64,000 nucleotides of DNA from positions 124,001 through 188,000 of the forward strand of contig NZ_CALJHY010000004.1 of assembly GCF_937770335.1 (NCBI RefSeq). The letters are read 5' to 3'. Under the pieces are notes generated by a model. It did not search any database. It was not told where the DNA came from and saw only the letters and a list, made by a program, of their open reading frames with translations. Shown here one piece after another: positions 1-9,384 of this stretch. The DNA is from an uncultured Glaciecola sp. Lineage in GTDB: Bacteria; Pseudomonadota; Gammaproteobacteria; Enterobacterales; Alteromonadaceae. How positions within the stretch are numbered: position 1 is the first letter of the stretch; the number at the start of each line of letters is the position of its first letter. A program made the translations under genes and the position numbers.

Positions 1-1141
1 TCTTTAATATTACATGTTCGCCTTCGGTCATCGAGGTATCTAACACTGCGCCATCGGCTTTAATTTCACCAACAATTTCAGTAACAACACAACTATGATG
101 AGCCGTGATTGCGCGACCACTCTCAGTAACTAAATTAGGGTGTGGAACACCTTCAAGATCACAGACTTCTTTCATGCCATAAACAACATCTGCAACGTAT
201 TCGTTAAGACTGTAATTACGCGACGAATCGTTAGTTGATTTACTTCCATCATAATCGATACCTAAACCACCGCCAACGTCGACATACTCGAGGGCAAAAC
301 CCATTTTATGCAGTTCAGTGTAAATACGTGCACTTTCGTTCACTGCGTCTTTAATTGCGCGAATGTCGGTTAACTGACTACCGATATGAAAATGCAGTAA
401 TTTAAGGGTGTGGCCCATACCTTCTTTTTCCAGAAGCTTAGCGGCGTTAATGATTTCAGGGATAGTAAGTCCAAACTTAGCCCTATCACCACTCGAACCT
501 TGCCACTTACCTTTACCTAATGCTGACATCTTTGAACGTAAACCAATGATAGGTTCAATATTCAATTCTTTTGATATTCTGATTAATAAGTGTAGTTCAG
601 AGAATTTCTCGATAACCACAACCACTTTTCGGCCTAACTTTCTGCCTAATAAAGATAATCGAATGAATTCTTCATCTTTATAACCATTTAAGATAGTTAG
701 TGAGTTAGCGTTAGTATTGTATGCTAGTACCGCGAGTAGTTCAGCTTTTGAACCTGCTTCGAGCCCATAATCATAGGGTGCACCAGCGTCAACAATTTCT
801 TCAACCACTTCTCGCGTTTGGTTAACTTTAATTGGATAAACACCGTTATATCTGCCTTGATATTTAGCATCGGCTATAACTTGATTAAAGCACTCATTGA
901 TACCCACAACCTGCGAGCGCAAAATATCGTGAAATCGAATAACCACAGGAAACTGAATCCCTTCCAAAGTAATTTCATCAATCACCGACTTGAAGTCGAT
1001 CTTTATATTTGCATTTTTAGGATCAGGAGAAACTTGGATATTGCCATTTTCACCTATCTTAAAGTAGCCGCCACCCCAGCTAGATACGCCGTAAACGCGC
1101 TCAGCGTCTTCAATAGACCATTCAACATTATTTGTCGTCAT
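1..1141 (-). CDS. speA: Biosynthetic arginine decarboxylase, 5' part (cut by window edge)
   Basis: Reading the minus strand from the ATG at 1141 gives an open frame of about 380 codons that runs off the left edge. The protein begins MTTNNVEWSIEDAERVYGV and carries YPIKVNQ, whose Lys is the PLP-binding residue of the fold III decarboxylase family, followed by LLHFHIGSQ and the glycine loop YVDVGGGLGIDYDG. These are hallmarks of SpeA, the roughly 630-residue PLP- and Mg-dependent enzyme that decarboxylates arginine to agmatine in polyamine synthesis. About 60 percent of the usual length is present. It is divergent from the response regulator at 1422. The family call is firm; the C-terminal part cannot be seen. 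Confidence 0.95.
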   Translation of the reverse strand, partial: MTTNNVEWSIEDAERVYGVSSWGGGYFKIGENGNIQVSPDPKNANIKIDFKSVIDEITLEGIQFPVVIRFHDILRSQVVGINECFNQVIADAKYQGRYNGVYPIKVNQTREVVEEIVDAGAPYDYGLEAGSKAELLAVLAYNTNANSLTILNGYKDEEFIRLSLLGRKLGRKVVVVIEKFSELHLLIRISKELNIEPIIGLRSKMSALGKGKWQGSSGDRAKFGLTIPEIINAAKLLEKEGMGHTLKLLHFHIGSQLTDIRAIKDAVNESARIYTELHKMGFALEYVDVGGGLGIDYDGSKSTNDSSRNYSLNEYVADVVYGMKEVCDLEGVPHPNLVTESGRAITAHHSCVVTEIVGEIKADGAVLDTSMTEGEHVILK

Positions 1142-1421
1142 AACAGCGCAACCCCATCAAAATCACAATAAACACAAAGAAATCCATATCCCCAAAACAG
1201 ATAGGCCGCGTATTATAATGAAGTTTAGCTGTGTTACTAATTTTTTTGTGTTTTTTACCGTTTTTTTGTTTGTAATAGGTGAATATTTAAATGTAAATTA
1301 ATTGTACAATTATGCTATGTTTATAAATCAAACTTAATAACGCTGGCTAGCTAATGGCATCGAGGTAATTGTTTGTGGTCATTACCCAACTTAGCATAGC
1401 CAATTTGATCTGAGTATTAGT
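1142..1421. promoter_or_regulatory. Divergent intergenic region between speA and the response regulator
   Basis: About 280 bases separate the two divergent starts, so both promoters should lie here. The stretch is AT-rich with poly-T tracts near 1241-1270. I see no clear operator and assign no individual promoter. Confidence 0.4.
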
Positions 1422-2369
1422 ATGGGCAATGCATTGAATAAAGAAGACAGCCTTCAGAAAACTAACTGTAGAGTGTTGGTTATTGACGACAGCCAGATAG
1501 AATTAACAGTCTATCTTAATGGCCTTGGTAAAGAGTTTGACGTCTCATTTTCAGTAGACACTCGCACTGCTTGGGAGTTACTTCACAGTGCACCGCTTCC
1601 TGACGCCATTATACTCGATATAATGATGCCCAACGAAGACGGTTTGCAACTTTGCAACCGAATAAAAGAAACTCAATTCATTCAAGATGTTCCTATCATC
1701 TTTGTTTCGTCGTTAACGGAGCCATCATTAAAAGCACAGGCCTTTGAGCTTGGTGGCGCTGACTTTATAATAAAACCGCCAGTGATGAGCGAGCTTATTG
1801 CCCGCCTTCGCAGGCATATCGCCCTGTATCGTAAAACCAAAAAATTGGAATCACTGATTTTTATTGATCCGCTAACCCATTTACCCAACGCAGCTAGATT
1901 TGAAGAAGTATTAGCAATTGAATGGGCTCGTAGCGCAAGATATTGGCATCACTTAACGCTATTAACAATACGCATAGACAGTCTTGATACGATCCGCAAA
2001 ATAGCAGGTGAGGACACATATTTTACCACCATCGCAGCCGTTGCTGATGGCTTAGCATGTGCTGGAAATCGTCCGGGTGATTTGGTCGCAACGTTAAGCA
2101 GTAACACATTCGCTGTATTGCTATCAGATTGTGGACACGATGGCGCAATACATAAAGCTAATCAAATAATGAGCAGGTTCGACAACGGTGAACTAGCCCT
2201 TCCTGGAACTCATTTAAGCTGCACTATTAGTTATGGGGTTGCAGCCCCTGCTGGCGGTGGTTCGCCTGAAGTGCTGTTGCAAGCGATCAATAACGTCATG
2301 CTTGAGTCGCAACAACGAGGTCTAGGTAAAGTTTACGCTGTTAATGGGATTATCGGTGTTACCGAATAA
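1422..2369 (+). CDS. Response regulator with receiver domain and degenerate GGDEF domain
   Basis: The 315-residue protein has an N-terminal receiver domain (about 16-135) with acidic pair D22/D23, phospho-acceptor D66 in IILDIMMPNEDG, and K118 in FIIKPP. A GGDEF-type domain follows (about 145-310), opening with the typical IDPLTHLPN. The catalytic GGDEF signature is replaced by SSNTF (226-230), so cyclase activity is unlikely. The upstream RxxD inhibitory-site motif is kept as RPGD (217-220) at the usual five-residue spacing. The protein may therefore bind c-di-GMP as an effector or act by protein contact; this is inference. It is a single gene ending 5 bases before the convergent moeB. No sensor kinase is adjacent. 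Confidence 0.85.
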   Translation: MGNALNKEDSLQKTNCRVLVIDDSQIELTVYLNGLGKEFDVSFSVDTRTAWELLHSAPLPDAIILDIMMPNEDGLQLCNRIKETQFIQDVPIIFVSSLTEPSLKAQAFELGGADFIIKPPVMSELIARLRRHIALYRKTKKLESLIFIDPLTHLPNAARFEEVLAIEWARSARYWHHLTLLTIRIDSLDTIRKIAGEDTYFTTIAAVADGLACAGNRPGDLVATLSSNTFAVLLSDCGHDGAIHKANQIMSRFDNGELALPGTHLSCTISYGVAAPAGGGSPEVLLQAINNVMLESQQRGLGKVYAVNGIIGVTE

Positions 2370-2374
2370 GCTCA

Positions 2375-3133
2375 TCATATTGAAGAGCAAGTTTTGCATT
2401 TAGGTAAAGGGTTAACTTTAAAACTCTCCCACGTTGACGTCATGGCGTCAAAAATTTGCAGCTTATTGACTGATTGTTCACCAAATTGAGTTAAAATTTT
2501 AATTGCCTCATTGGCCTGTGATGCGCCAATAATACCAACCACTGGGGACATCACCCCAGACTCAACACAACTCAAATTTTGCTCTCCAAAAAAATGGCTG
2601 ACACAACGGTAACAGGCGGTTTTAAGAGTTGGAATAGCACAAAATATCTGTCCCTCCATTCTTATGGCAGCGCCGGATACAAGCGGAATACCGCTGCGAT
2701 AACAAACGTCATTCAGTAAATTTCTAGTCTCTAGATTATCGCTACAATCTAAAATGAGATCATGTTGAAGCGCAAGAGCGTCAAGCTCAGCTGAGCTCAG
2801 CCTTTTATCTATGGTTTGGACATCAACAAAGTGATTAATACTGTTCAGTGTTCGGCGAGCCGATTCAACCTTTTTTTCACCAATACTGTTTTCAAAATGT
2901 AAAATTTGGCGTTGTAAGTTAGTTGTTTCTATAATGTCGTCATCAACAATGGTTATTTTACCAATGCCTGCGGCGACAAGATATTGCGATGCTGCGCACC
3001 CTAACCCACCGGCCCCTATCATCAAAACACGACTGTTTATCAGAATTTCTTGTTTATCTAAGTCAAAACCCATAAGTAAAATTTGGCGACTATAGCGCAA
3101 GGCTTGTTTTGTTGTCAGTGTTTTGTTTGTCAT
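2375..3133 (-). CDS. moeB: Molybdopterin-synthase adenylyltransferase MoeB (ThiF/HesA family)
   Basis: E1-like enzyme that adenylates the C-terminal glycine of MoaD so that sulfur can be delivered during molybdopterin synthesis. It shows the ATP-binding GAGGLGCAASQYL, the TTNLQRQ segment, LDCSDNLETRNLLND with the conserved Asp, ESGVMSPVVG, and two Cys pairs (CYRC and CKTC near the end) that bind structural zinc. The frame is open to a GTG at 3163, but the ATG at 3133 gives an N-terminus (MTNKTLTTKQALRYSRQILL) that lines up with known MoeB proteins, about 252 residues. It follows moeA by about 60 bases on the same strand, so the two are probably an operon. A ThiF role is less likely because of the moeA neighbour. 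Confidence 0.9.
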   Translation of the reverse strand: MTNKTLTTKQALRYSRQILLMGFDLDKQEILINSRVLMIGAGGLGCAASQYLVAAGIGKITIVDDDIIETTNLQRQILHFENSIGEKKVESARRTLNSINHFVDVQTIDKRLSSAELDALALQHDLILDCSDNLETRNLLNDVCYRSGIPLVSGAAIRMEGQIFCAIPTLKTACYRCVSHFFGEQNLSCVESGVMSPVVGIIGASQANEAIKILTQFGEQSVNKLQIFDAMTSTWESFKVNPLPKCKTCSSI

Positions 3134-3193
3134 TAAATTATCTATTCTTATGCTCAGAACCACTCAATAATATATGCAGATCCAAAAATACGG

Positions 3194-4429
3194 CTACGCG
3201 ATTAGGTTTGTAAACGGCAATATTTGTACCGATTCACCCACAGCTACATTCTCTCTTTGATTTTCTAGCACCACATAACAGTTGCTTTGTCTAAAGCACG
3301 AGAGTACGCCCGAACTTTGAGAACCAGTAGTTGCTACACATATTTTACCTTGGTCATTTACAAAGTAATTTGCCCTTTGATAGTCTGTTCGTCCGGGCCG
3401 CTTTTTAAACGATGTTACCGCTATTGCGGGCAAAAACTGTGGCGTTGATACCTCACAACCGGCCAAATAACGTAAAGCAGGAGCGGCTATTTGATCAAAC
3501 GTGACAGCGGATGATACAGGGTTGCCAGGCAATCCAAAAAAGATGCTATCTGAGAGCCGGCCAAAGGCAAGCGGTTTACCTGGCTTAATAGCTAGTTTCC
3601 AGAAATCTATAGTGCCATACTCTTCCAGTATTTCGCGGGTATAGTCTGCTTCACCAACCGACACACCGCCGCTTGTTACGACACAATCAGCGTGTTTGTT
3701 CGCATATTCAAATGCAGCTCTAATCTTTTCCTTGTCATCAACGATAATGCCTAAATCCATTACCTTTGCACCTAACCTTGATAGCATTGCCACCAACATT
3801 GGACGGTTTGTATCGAATATTCTGTCATCTCGAGGCGGGTTGCCGACAGCTAAAAGTTCATCTCCGGTCGAAAAAACCGCGACTTTCAATTGGTGGTATA
3901 CAGGAATACTCGCAATACCCAATGACGCTAATAAACCAATATCGATAGGCGATATTCTTGCACCAACACGCAGAACAATCGCTCCTTTTTGAATATCATC
4001 ACCGGCTGGACGAATGGCATCTCCTTGAGTTGCTTCAACAAACGTAATTTGGTCTTCGTTTGCCGTTGCATTCTCTTGCATAACAACTGTGTCTGCGCCC
4101 TCTGGAATTTGGGCTCCAGTCATAATTCGGACACATTGACCTAGTTGCATTTTACCTTCAAAACTATTGCCAGCAAAGCTTTTGCCTACTTGAGCTAATG
4201 TTTTAGTTTTCAAAAAGTCTGCGTATCTCAGTGCATATCCATCCATTGCTGAATTGTCGTAAGCTGGAACATTAATTGGGGAGATAATATCTTGCGCAAT
4301 AACTCTGTCTAAGGCCTCATCGATGTGACAATTTTTCACCTCAGAAAAAGGTGTAATGGTATCCATAATCAACTGCATGGCTTGCTCTATTGGCATCAGG
4401 CCTGGGGAGTCACAAGTACCCTTCATCAT
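3194..4429 (-). CDS. moeA: Molybdopterin molybdenumtransferase MoeA
   Basis: Inserts molybdate into adenylated molybdopterin. The 411-residue protein has the MoeA domain order: N-terminal SPGLMPIEQAMQLI, VPAYDNSAMDGYALR, GQCVRIMTGAQIPEGADTVV, the central MoCF-binding domain with FSTGDEL, VVTSGGVSVGEADY and FGLPGNPVSSAVTF, and a C-terminal beta-barrel domain. The ATG at 4429 has a GGAG box 7 bases upstream; a second ATG lies one codon later. It is upstream of moeB and probably co-transcribed. With fdhD, moaA and the molybdenum formate dehydrogenase nearby, its likely client is the Fds enzyme, though other molybdoenzymes outside the window could share it. Confidence 0.95.
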   Translation of the reverse strand: MMKGTCDSPGLMPIEQAMQLIMDTITPFSEVKNCHIDEALDRVIAQDIISPINVPAYDNSAMDGYALRYADFLKTKTLAQVGKSFAGNSFEGKMQLGQCVRIMTGAQIPEGADTVVMQENATANEDQITFVEATQGDAIRPAGDDIQKGAIVLRVGARISPIDIGLLASLGIASIPVYHQLKVAVFSTGDELLAVGNPPRDDRIFDTNRPMLVAMLSRLGAKVMDLGIIVDDKEKIRAAFEYANKHADCVVTSGGVSVGEADYTREILEEYGTIDFWKLAIKPGKPLAFGRLSDSIFFGLPGNPVSSAVTFDQIAAPALRYLAGCEVSTPQFLPAIAVTSFKKRPGRTDYQRANYFVNDQGKICVATTGSQSSGVLSCFRQSNCYVVLENQRENVAVGESVQILPFTNLIA

Positions 4430-4594
4430 TTATTCTCCATTTTACTAATTAACCACTCACAAAGAGCTTCAGATTAAACAAACTCGGCACATGAAGATGA
4501 TAGGATTTTCTTCATACTACGTTTCACTTTAATTTTACGTTACCCCACTTTGTACGCCACCTCAATGTCTAAACCCGCGTAAATATCAATTTCC

Positions 4595-5485
4595 TTAAAG
4601 GTTACTTTTGAGTAATGCTTTATTCGCTATTCGATTAGTCCAAAGCGCACCCAGCATGGCGAGTATAAAACCAGGAATGGCAATTAACTTTGGTACTTCA
4701 TCGGCTACTAGCCAAGCTATGAGCGCTCCGACTGCAGGCACCATAAACATAATCGAAGCAACCTTGGCAATTGACCCTTGCCTGACCATACTGAACATTA
4801 AGAGTATGCCTACAATTGAATTACCGATGACTAAAAAGGCTATCGCTCCCCAAAAGGGTAATGTACTTTCAAAAACAAGTCCTTCAAATGCTAACGCAAA
4901 TGGAATGGAGATAGCAGATGCAAAGGCATATTGAACCCATGTGGCTACGATAGGGTGCACACCTAATTTACGCTGTTTTTCAATTACCTGACCAATTGAT
5001 AATCCAACAACCGCAGTAAAACCAAGAATTGCACCGAGTAAATATCCTTGGTTTCCTTGCATATTTACACCAATAATAAGTATTGCACCTAAAAGTCCTA
5101 ACGACAGGCTAGCCCATATATTCCAAGCGGGTACTTTGCGCGCAAGTAAGGCGCTTGCAATGATCACTAGTACCGGTTGTGAGGCAGCAAAAAGCGCCAT
5201 AATACTTGCACTAGCACCTAGCTTCATGCCCACGTAAATACTACCAAAATGGCCTATATGTAAAAATAATCCTGTCCCCATAAGCGCATAGGATTGTCGA
5301 AAGTTAGGAATGGGTAAACGCCATAAAATAACAATAGGGGTCAGTATTAAAAAAGCGCCGAAGAACCTAAATGCAAGCAAATTTAAGGGTTGTGTATATA
5401 CCAATGCGAGTTTACCCATGGCATAACCGGCACTCCACACAAGTAAGAATATAAAAGGATAAAATGGTTTTAGCGTTGAAAGCAC
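4595..5485 (-). CDS. EamA/DMT-family permease
   Basis: A strongly hydrophobic protein with about ten predicted membrane segments arranged as two EamA repeats, the drug/metabolite transporter layout. The N-terminal part reads LLVWSAGYAMGKLALVYTQPLNLLAFRF, typical of the family, and the C-terminus carries a short lysine tail. The frame is open to a TTG at 5530, but a GTG at 5485 has an AGGG box about six bases upstream and gives a family-like start (VLSTLKPFYPF), so I choose it. The substrate cannot be read from sequence; such proteins often export amino acids or metabolites. It is divergent from prpE, and nothing nearby fixes its role. Confidence 0.8.
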   Translation of the reverse strand: MLSTLKPFYPFIFLLVWSAGYAMGKLALVYTQPLNLLAFRFFGAFLILTPIVILWRLPIPNFRQSYALMGTGLFLHIGHFGSIYVGMKLGASASIMALFAASQPVLVIIASALLARKVPAWNIWASLSLGLLGAILIIGVNMQGNQGYLLGAILGFTAVVGLSIGQVIEKQRKLGVHPIVATWVQYAFASAISIPFALAFEGLVFESTLPFWGAIAFLVIGNSIVGILLMFSMVRQGSIAKVASIMFMVPAVGALIAWLVADEVPKLIAIPGFILAMLGALWTNRIANKALLKSNL

Positions 5486-5684
5486 AAAGACCCTGCCGGT
5501 AACTATTAGTGCAGTGATGCTAACATGCAAATAAATATCGTCAAATCAAACTGAAGTCGCATATCACCATTTCCTTCTTTGCATTATGGTAATACACGAA
5601 TTAATGCGCTCTTAGCAATTTACTATAGTTTACCGCCGTTTGCCGCAGTGCGTTCATCTACAATTATTTAAGAAGGTAAATAGA

Positions 5685-7583
5685 ATGTCTTACTTAACGG
5701 AATATCAAGCATCAATTAACTCTCCCGAAAACTTTTGGGCTGACAAAGCAAAGCGATTACCCTGGTTTAAAGAACCAAAAAAAATATTATCTGACGATGA
5801 AAACGGCATAAAAAGATGGTTTGCTGATGCACAGATGAATACGTGTTACATGGCCTTAGATCACCATGTGGCGGATGGACGCGGGGAGCAAATAGCGCTC
5901 ATTTATGATTCACCGGTTACCAACACCAAAATGCAGTTTACTTATGCTGAGCTACTTGAGAAAGTGGCGTGTTTTGCTGGCTTACTGCAAGCCAATGGGG
6001 TTAGCAAGGGCGATAGGGTTGTTGTATACCTACCAATGATTAGCGAGGCGGTTGTTGCAATGCTAGCAGCAGCTAGGATAGGTGCAGTGCATTCAGTCGT
6101 ATTTGGTGGTTTTTCTGCCAACGAACTTGCCGTGCGTATTGACGATGCGCAACCCAAGTTGTTGATAACTGCGTCATGTGGAATTGAAATTAATCGAATC
6201 ATTGAATACAAACCAATGATTGATAATGCAATCGAGATTGCCACTCATAAACCTGCGAAAGTTATCTTACTGCAACGTGAGCAGTGTATTGCTAGCATGT
6301 ATGAAGGCCGGGATATTGATTGGGCTGAAGCGGTTAAAACAGCCAACAAAGTGGATTGTGTTAGCGTTAGTGGCACTGACCCACTTTATATACTTTATAC
6401 ATCAGGCACGACCGGCAAGCCGAAAGGTGTGGTGCGAGATAATGGTGGTCATGCGGTTGCATTAAAATACTCAATGTCGGCGGTCTACAATATGCAAGCG
6501 GGTGATGTATTTTGGGCCGCATCGGATGTTGGCTGGGTAGTGGGTCATTCCTATATTGTATATGCGCCACTATTACATGGCTGTACCACTATTGTTTATG
6601 AAGGGAAGCCAGTCAGAACACCGGATGCAGGGGCATTTTGGCGAGTTATTGAAGAATATAAAGTAAAAGCTATTTTTGCCGCACCTACGGCATTTAGAGC
6701 GATTCGAAAGGAAGATCCTGATGCTAAATTATTAGCAAAATACGACCTGTCATGTTTAGAAAGTGTCTTTATGGCGGGCGAGCGTCTTGATCCGCCAACC
6801 TATGAATGGACAAAGCAAAAGACTGGCAAACCGGTTATCGATCACTGGTGGCAAACCGAAACGGGCTGGGCTATTGCTTCAAACTTAATCGGTATTGAAA
6901 GACTGCCGACCAAACCCGGCTCGGCTACCAAACCGGTGCCTGGTTTCAATATACAAATACTCAATGCAAGTGGACAGCCTCTGCCACCCAATACCCAAGG
7001 TGCAATTGCGATTAAATTACCACTACCTCCCAGTTGTTTAGCCACGATTTGGGGCGATTTTGATCGTTTTTCCTCCGGTTACTTAACTGAATATCCAGGG
7101 TACTACTGCTCTGGCGATGGTGGGTACATCGACGAGGACGGCTATCTGTTTGTAATGGGTCGCACCGACGATGTTATCAATGTTGCCGGACATCGCTTAT
7201 CAACGGGTGAGATGGAAGAGGTTTTAGCAGCCCATGATGCGGTAGCAGAATGCACTGTAATAGGCGTTTACGATAGCCTTAAAGGCCAAGTACCCATTGG
7301 ATTAACGTTATTAAAAGATGGCGTGAATATAAGCGAGGCAGATCTGCAAGCCGAGCTTGTTGGTATGGTGCGCAAAGAAATAGGTGCCGTAGCCTGTTTG
7401 AAGCGAATACTTATTGTGGAGCGTTTACCAAAAACGAGATCGGGTAAAATACTGCGCAAACTACTACGACAAATAGCTGAAAATGAAAAATTTGTGATTC
7501 CTTCAACTATTGATGACCCCGCTAGTATTGATGAAATTAAAGAGATTATGGAGAATAATGGATTGGTAAAACCGTCAATTTAA
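5685..7583 (+). CDS. prpE: Propionyl-CoA synthetase PrpE-type acyl-CoA ligase
   Basis: AMP-forming ligase that activates propionate (or another short acid) to its CoA ester through an acyl-adenylate. About 632 residues, as in PrpE. Visible motifs: an N-terminal ACS-type region with FWADKAKRLPW, the P-loop YTSGTTGKPKGVVRDNGG (about 236), WWQTETGW, YYCSGDGGYIDEDGY, the hinge GRTDDVINVAGHRLSTGEMEE, and RSGKILRK with the catalytic, acetylation-sensitive Lys (about 587). The RDNGG after the P-loop and the overall pattern favour PrpE over Acs. The ATG at 5685 is preferred over an in-frame start at 5640 because AGAAGG lies just upstream and the N-terminus then fits the family. No methylcitrate genes adjoin it. 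Confidence 0.88.
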   Translation: MSYLTEYQASINSPENFWADKAKRLPWFKEPKKILSDDENGIKRWFADAQMNTCYMALDHHVADGRGEQIALIYDSPVTNTKMQFTYAELLEKVACFAGLLQANGVSKGDRVVVYLPMISEAVVAMLAAARIGAVHSVVFGGFSANELAVRIDDAQPKLLITASCGIEINRIIEYKPMIDNAIEIATHKPAKVILLQREQCIASMYEGRDIDWAEAVKTANKVDCVSVSGTDPLYILYTSGTTGKPKGVVRDNGGHAVALKYSMSAVYNMQAGDVFWAASDVGWVVGHSYIVYAPLLHGCTTIVYEGKPVRTPDAGAFWRVIEEYKVKAIFAAPTAFRAIRKEDPDAKLLAKYDLSCLESVFMAGERLDPPTYEWTKQKTGKPVIDHWWQTETGWAIASNLIGIERLPTKPGSATKPVPGFNIQILNASGQPLPPNTQGAIAIKLPLPPSCLATIWGDFDRFSSGYLTEYPGYYCSGDGGYIDEDGYLFVMGRTDDVINVAGHRLSTGEMEEVLAAHDAVAECTVIGVYDSLKGQVPIGLTLLKDGVNISEADLQAELVGMVRKEIGAVACLKRILIVERLPKTRSGKILRKLLRQIAENEKFVIPSTIDDPASIDEIKEIMENNGLVKPSI

Positions 7584-7754
7584 TAAGCATAAATTCAATA
7601 AAATCAATCTCGGTTGCATAAGTACGGGATGTGGTTTACTGTCCCTGAAGCTGGAATAAGTGGGACAACACATCTACGATTTTCTTCGATCAGTGAAAGG
7701 GCTCGCCGAAAAAGATAGCGGATCTAATTTTAGCAATAATTAAGGTGATTTTGT
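7584..7754. other. Short intergenic segment prpE to DUF1348 gene
   Basis: About 170 bases containing no gene I can support. A Shine-Dalgarno-like AAGG sits about nine bases before the ATG at 7755. No convincing terminator was seen. Confidence 0.3.
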
Positions 7755-8234
7755 ATGAATATAAATGAAGACCCAAGGCATCCATTACCTCCATTTACGG
7801 CTGAAACAGCAGCGCAAAAAGTCAGAGTGGCTGAAGATGGTTGGAACTCGAGAAATTCACAAAAAGTGTCACTTGCCTATACTGTTGGTAGTGTGTGGCG
7901 CAACAGGTCGGAGTTTTTGACTGGAAGAAAAGCAATCGTTGAATTTTTAGAGGAAAAGTGGGAGAAAGAATCAGATTATCGCCTTATCAAAGAACTCTGG
8001 GCTTTCACTGAAAATAAAATTGCCGTACGTTTTGCTTATGAATGGCAAAATAAAGAAGGCCAATGGTTTCGCTCTTATGGCAATGAAAATTGGGAATTTG
8101 ATGAAAGCGGTTATATGCAAAAACGCTTAGCCAGTATTAATGATCTTCCAATTTCAGAGAAAGAGAGAAAATTTCACTGGCCGCAGGGTCGTCGTCCTGA
8201 CGAACATTCCAGTCTTTCTGAGCTTGGCCTGTAA
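7755..8234 (+). CDS. DUF1348 / NTF2-like (SnoaL-fold) protein
   Basis: A 159-residue soluble protein. The central part, from [17 protein letters not shown] through [26 protein letters not shown] to [27 protein letters not shown], matches what I know of the DUF1348 family, which adopts the NTF2/SnoaL cone fold. No catalytic role is established for this family, so none is given. The ATG has an AAGG ribosome site. It stands alone between prpE and the convergent formate dehydrogenase operon; a large inverted repeat lies just downstream. It is small, without signal peptide or membrane segment, and presumably cytoplasmic. Confidence 0.75.
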   Translation: MNINEDPRHPLPPFTAETAAQKVRVAEDGWNSRNSQKVSLAYTVGSVWRNRSEFLTGRKAIVEFLEEKWEKESDYRLIKELWAFTENKIAVRFAYEWQNKEGQWFRSYGNENWEFDESGYMQKRLASINDLPISEKERKFHWPQGRRPDEHSSLSELGL

Positions 8235-8243
8235 AATCAATAA

Positions 8244-8316
8244 CCACGGTTATCCCTATTGCCATGTGTCACTTTGCACAATACACATGGCTTAATCCCG
8301 GTGCATCAGTCCGTGG
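8244..8316. terminator. Nested inverted repeats between convergent genes
   Basis: An inner perfect 9-base inverted repeat (GCCATGTGT 8261-8269 with ACACATGGC 8283-8291) sits inside an outer 6-base pair of arms (CCACGG 8244-8249, CCGTGG 8311-8316). It lies between convergent stops. There is no good T tract on either side, so the terminator call is tentative. Confidence 0.4.
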
Positions 8317-8327
8317 TATTGCTCACA

Positions 8328-8546
8328 TTATTTTAACTGAGCTAGAGCCAGTTTAGACACATTAGTCAACTCAGGCCCATCGTCTGCTAAATATTTTGTC
8401 ATTTTATTTCGCATTGAGGGAGCCCAAAACTTTTGAAGGTGGTTAGCAACTATTTTTGCTGTCTCTTCATCAGTTTTTTTATAATTATTATTATTAGCAA
8501 TTTGGTTGAGCATGCTAACCAGATTTTTAATTTGAGTACCACTCAT
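8328..8546 (-). CDS. fdsD: NAD-dependent formate dehydrogenase delta subunit
   Basis: A 72-residue protein beginning MSGTQIKNLVSMLNQIANN and containing VANHLQKFWAPSMRNKM, which matches the small FdsD/delta family (an N-terminal LVxMxNQIAxN helix and a HLxxFWxPxMR core). Delta subunits accompany cytoplasmic molybdenum formate dehydrogenases of the FdsGBACD type and are needed for an active enzyme or cofactor loading, although they lack cofactor ligands. It is the last gene of the operon, 17 bases after fdhD. The size and position support the call. The window shows the ATG at 8546. Confidence 0.85.
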   Translation of the reverse strand: MSGTQIKNLVSMLNQIANNNNYKKTDEETAKIVANHLQKFWAPSMRNKMTKYLADDGPELTNVSKLALAQLK

Positions 8547-8563
8547 AGCTGGGTAAGTCCTAT

Positions 8564-9382
8564 TTATTTGTTAAATTTAGTATAAAAAGTATGCCGACCA
8601 GGGCGCGCAAAACCAATTAAATTCAGCTTCGCTTGGGTTGCAAGCTTTATTGCCAATGCGGTAGGAGCTGATACTGCGACTAATGTGGCTATATTCACGC
8701 TCGTTACTTTTTGAACCATTTCATAACTTGCTCTGCTCGAAATTAAAACGAAGCCGTTATCGGTATTCGTTTTATGCAGCGCTAAAGCACCAATTAACTT
8801 GTCTAGGGCATTGTGTCGGCCCACATCCTCGCGCAGTAGCATAATTTCCCCTGCACCATCGCACCAAGCCGCGCCATGAACTGCACCAGTTAATGATTGC
8901 AGCTTTTGATGTTCACGTAACTGAGATAGTGCATGCTGAATAATTAAAGAAGAGGGTAACACTTGTGGTGTTACACTCTTGATTGGCCGTATCGCTTGTT
9001 CCAGTGATTCACTACCGCATAAACCACAGCCCGTGCGACCGGTCAGATTGCGTCTGAGTGACTTTAAAGACATCATGCGTTTAGAACTAATTTCAATGAG
9101 TACTTCTATGCCTTTGTCGCTCGGGACAAGCTCAATATCATACATTTCAGACGCATTATTGATTATTCCCTCTGACAAACTAAACCCCAAAGAAAACTCT
9201 TGCAAATTTGCAGGTGAGGCCATCATAACCGCATGAGAAATTCCATTATAAACTAACGCAATGGGAACCTCCTCAGCGATATTATCAAGCTGATCTTGAT
9301 ACTTATCGCTGCCTTGCTCCCAGAAATGAACTGGCAGTGATTGGAAGCTTGCCTGCAATTTTGGTTCGTCGTCCCGGGTCAA
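8564..9382 (-). CDS. fdhD: Formate dehydrogenase accessory sulfurtransferase FdhD
   Basis: FdhD carries sulfur from a cysteine desulfurase to the molybdenum cofactor of formate dehydrogenase. Visible signatures are EEVPIALVYNGISHAVMMASP, FSLGFSLSEGII, the Cys pair in GRTGCGLCG that carries the sulfur, LLREDVGRHNALDKLIG and SRASYEMVQK. The start is a TTG at 9382: an in-frame stop lies about ten codons upstream, no ATG intervenes, and AGGA sits nine bases before the TTG. It begins just after the fdsA stop, so translation is probably coupled. In many Fds operons this position is named fdsC. About 272 residues is normal length. Confidence 0.93.
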   Translation of the reverse strand: MTRDDEPKLQASFQSLPVHFWEQGSDKYQDQLDNIAEEVPIALVYNGISHAVMMASPANLQEFSLGFSLSEGIINNASEMYDIELVPSDKGIEVLIEISSKRMMSLKSLRRNLTGRTGCGLCGSESLEQAIRPIKSVTPQVLPSSLIIQHALSQLREHQKLQSLTGAVHGAAWCDGAGEIMLLREDVGRHNALDKLIGALALHKTNTDNGFVLISSRASYEMVQKVTSVNIATLVAVSAPTALAIKLATQAKLNLIGFARPGRHTFYTKFNK

Positions 9383-9384
9383 AC

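Noticed and set aside
7621-7754. Short frame (MWFTVPEAGISGTT...) before the DUF1348 gene
   Set aside because: Under 30 codons, no ribosome site, no family match.
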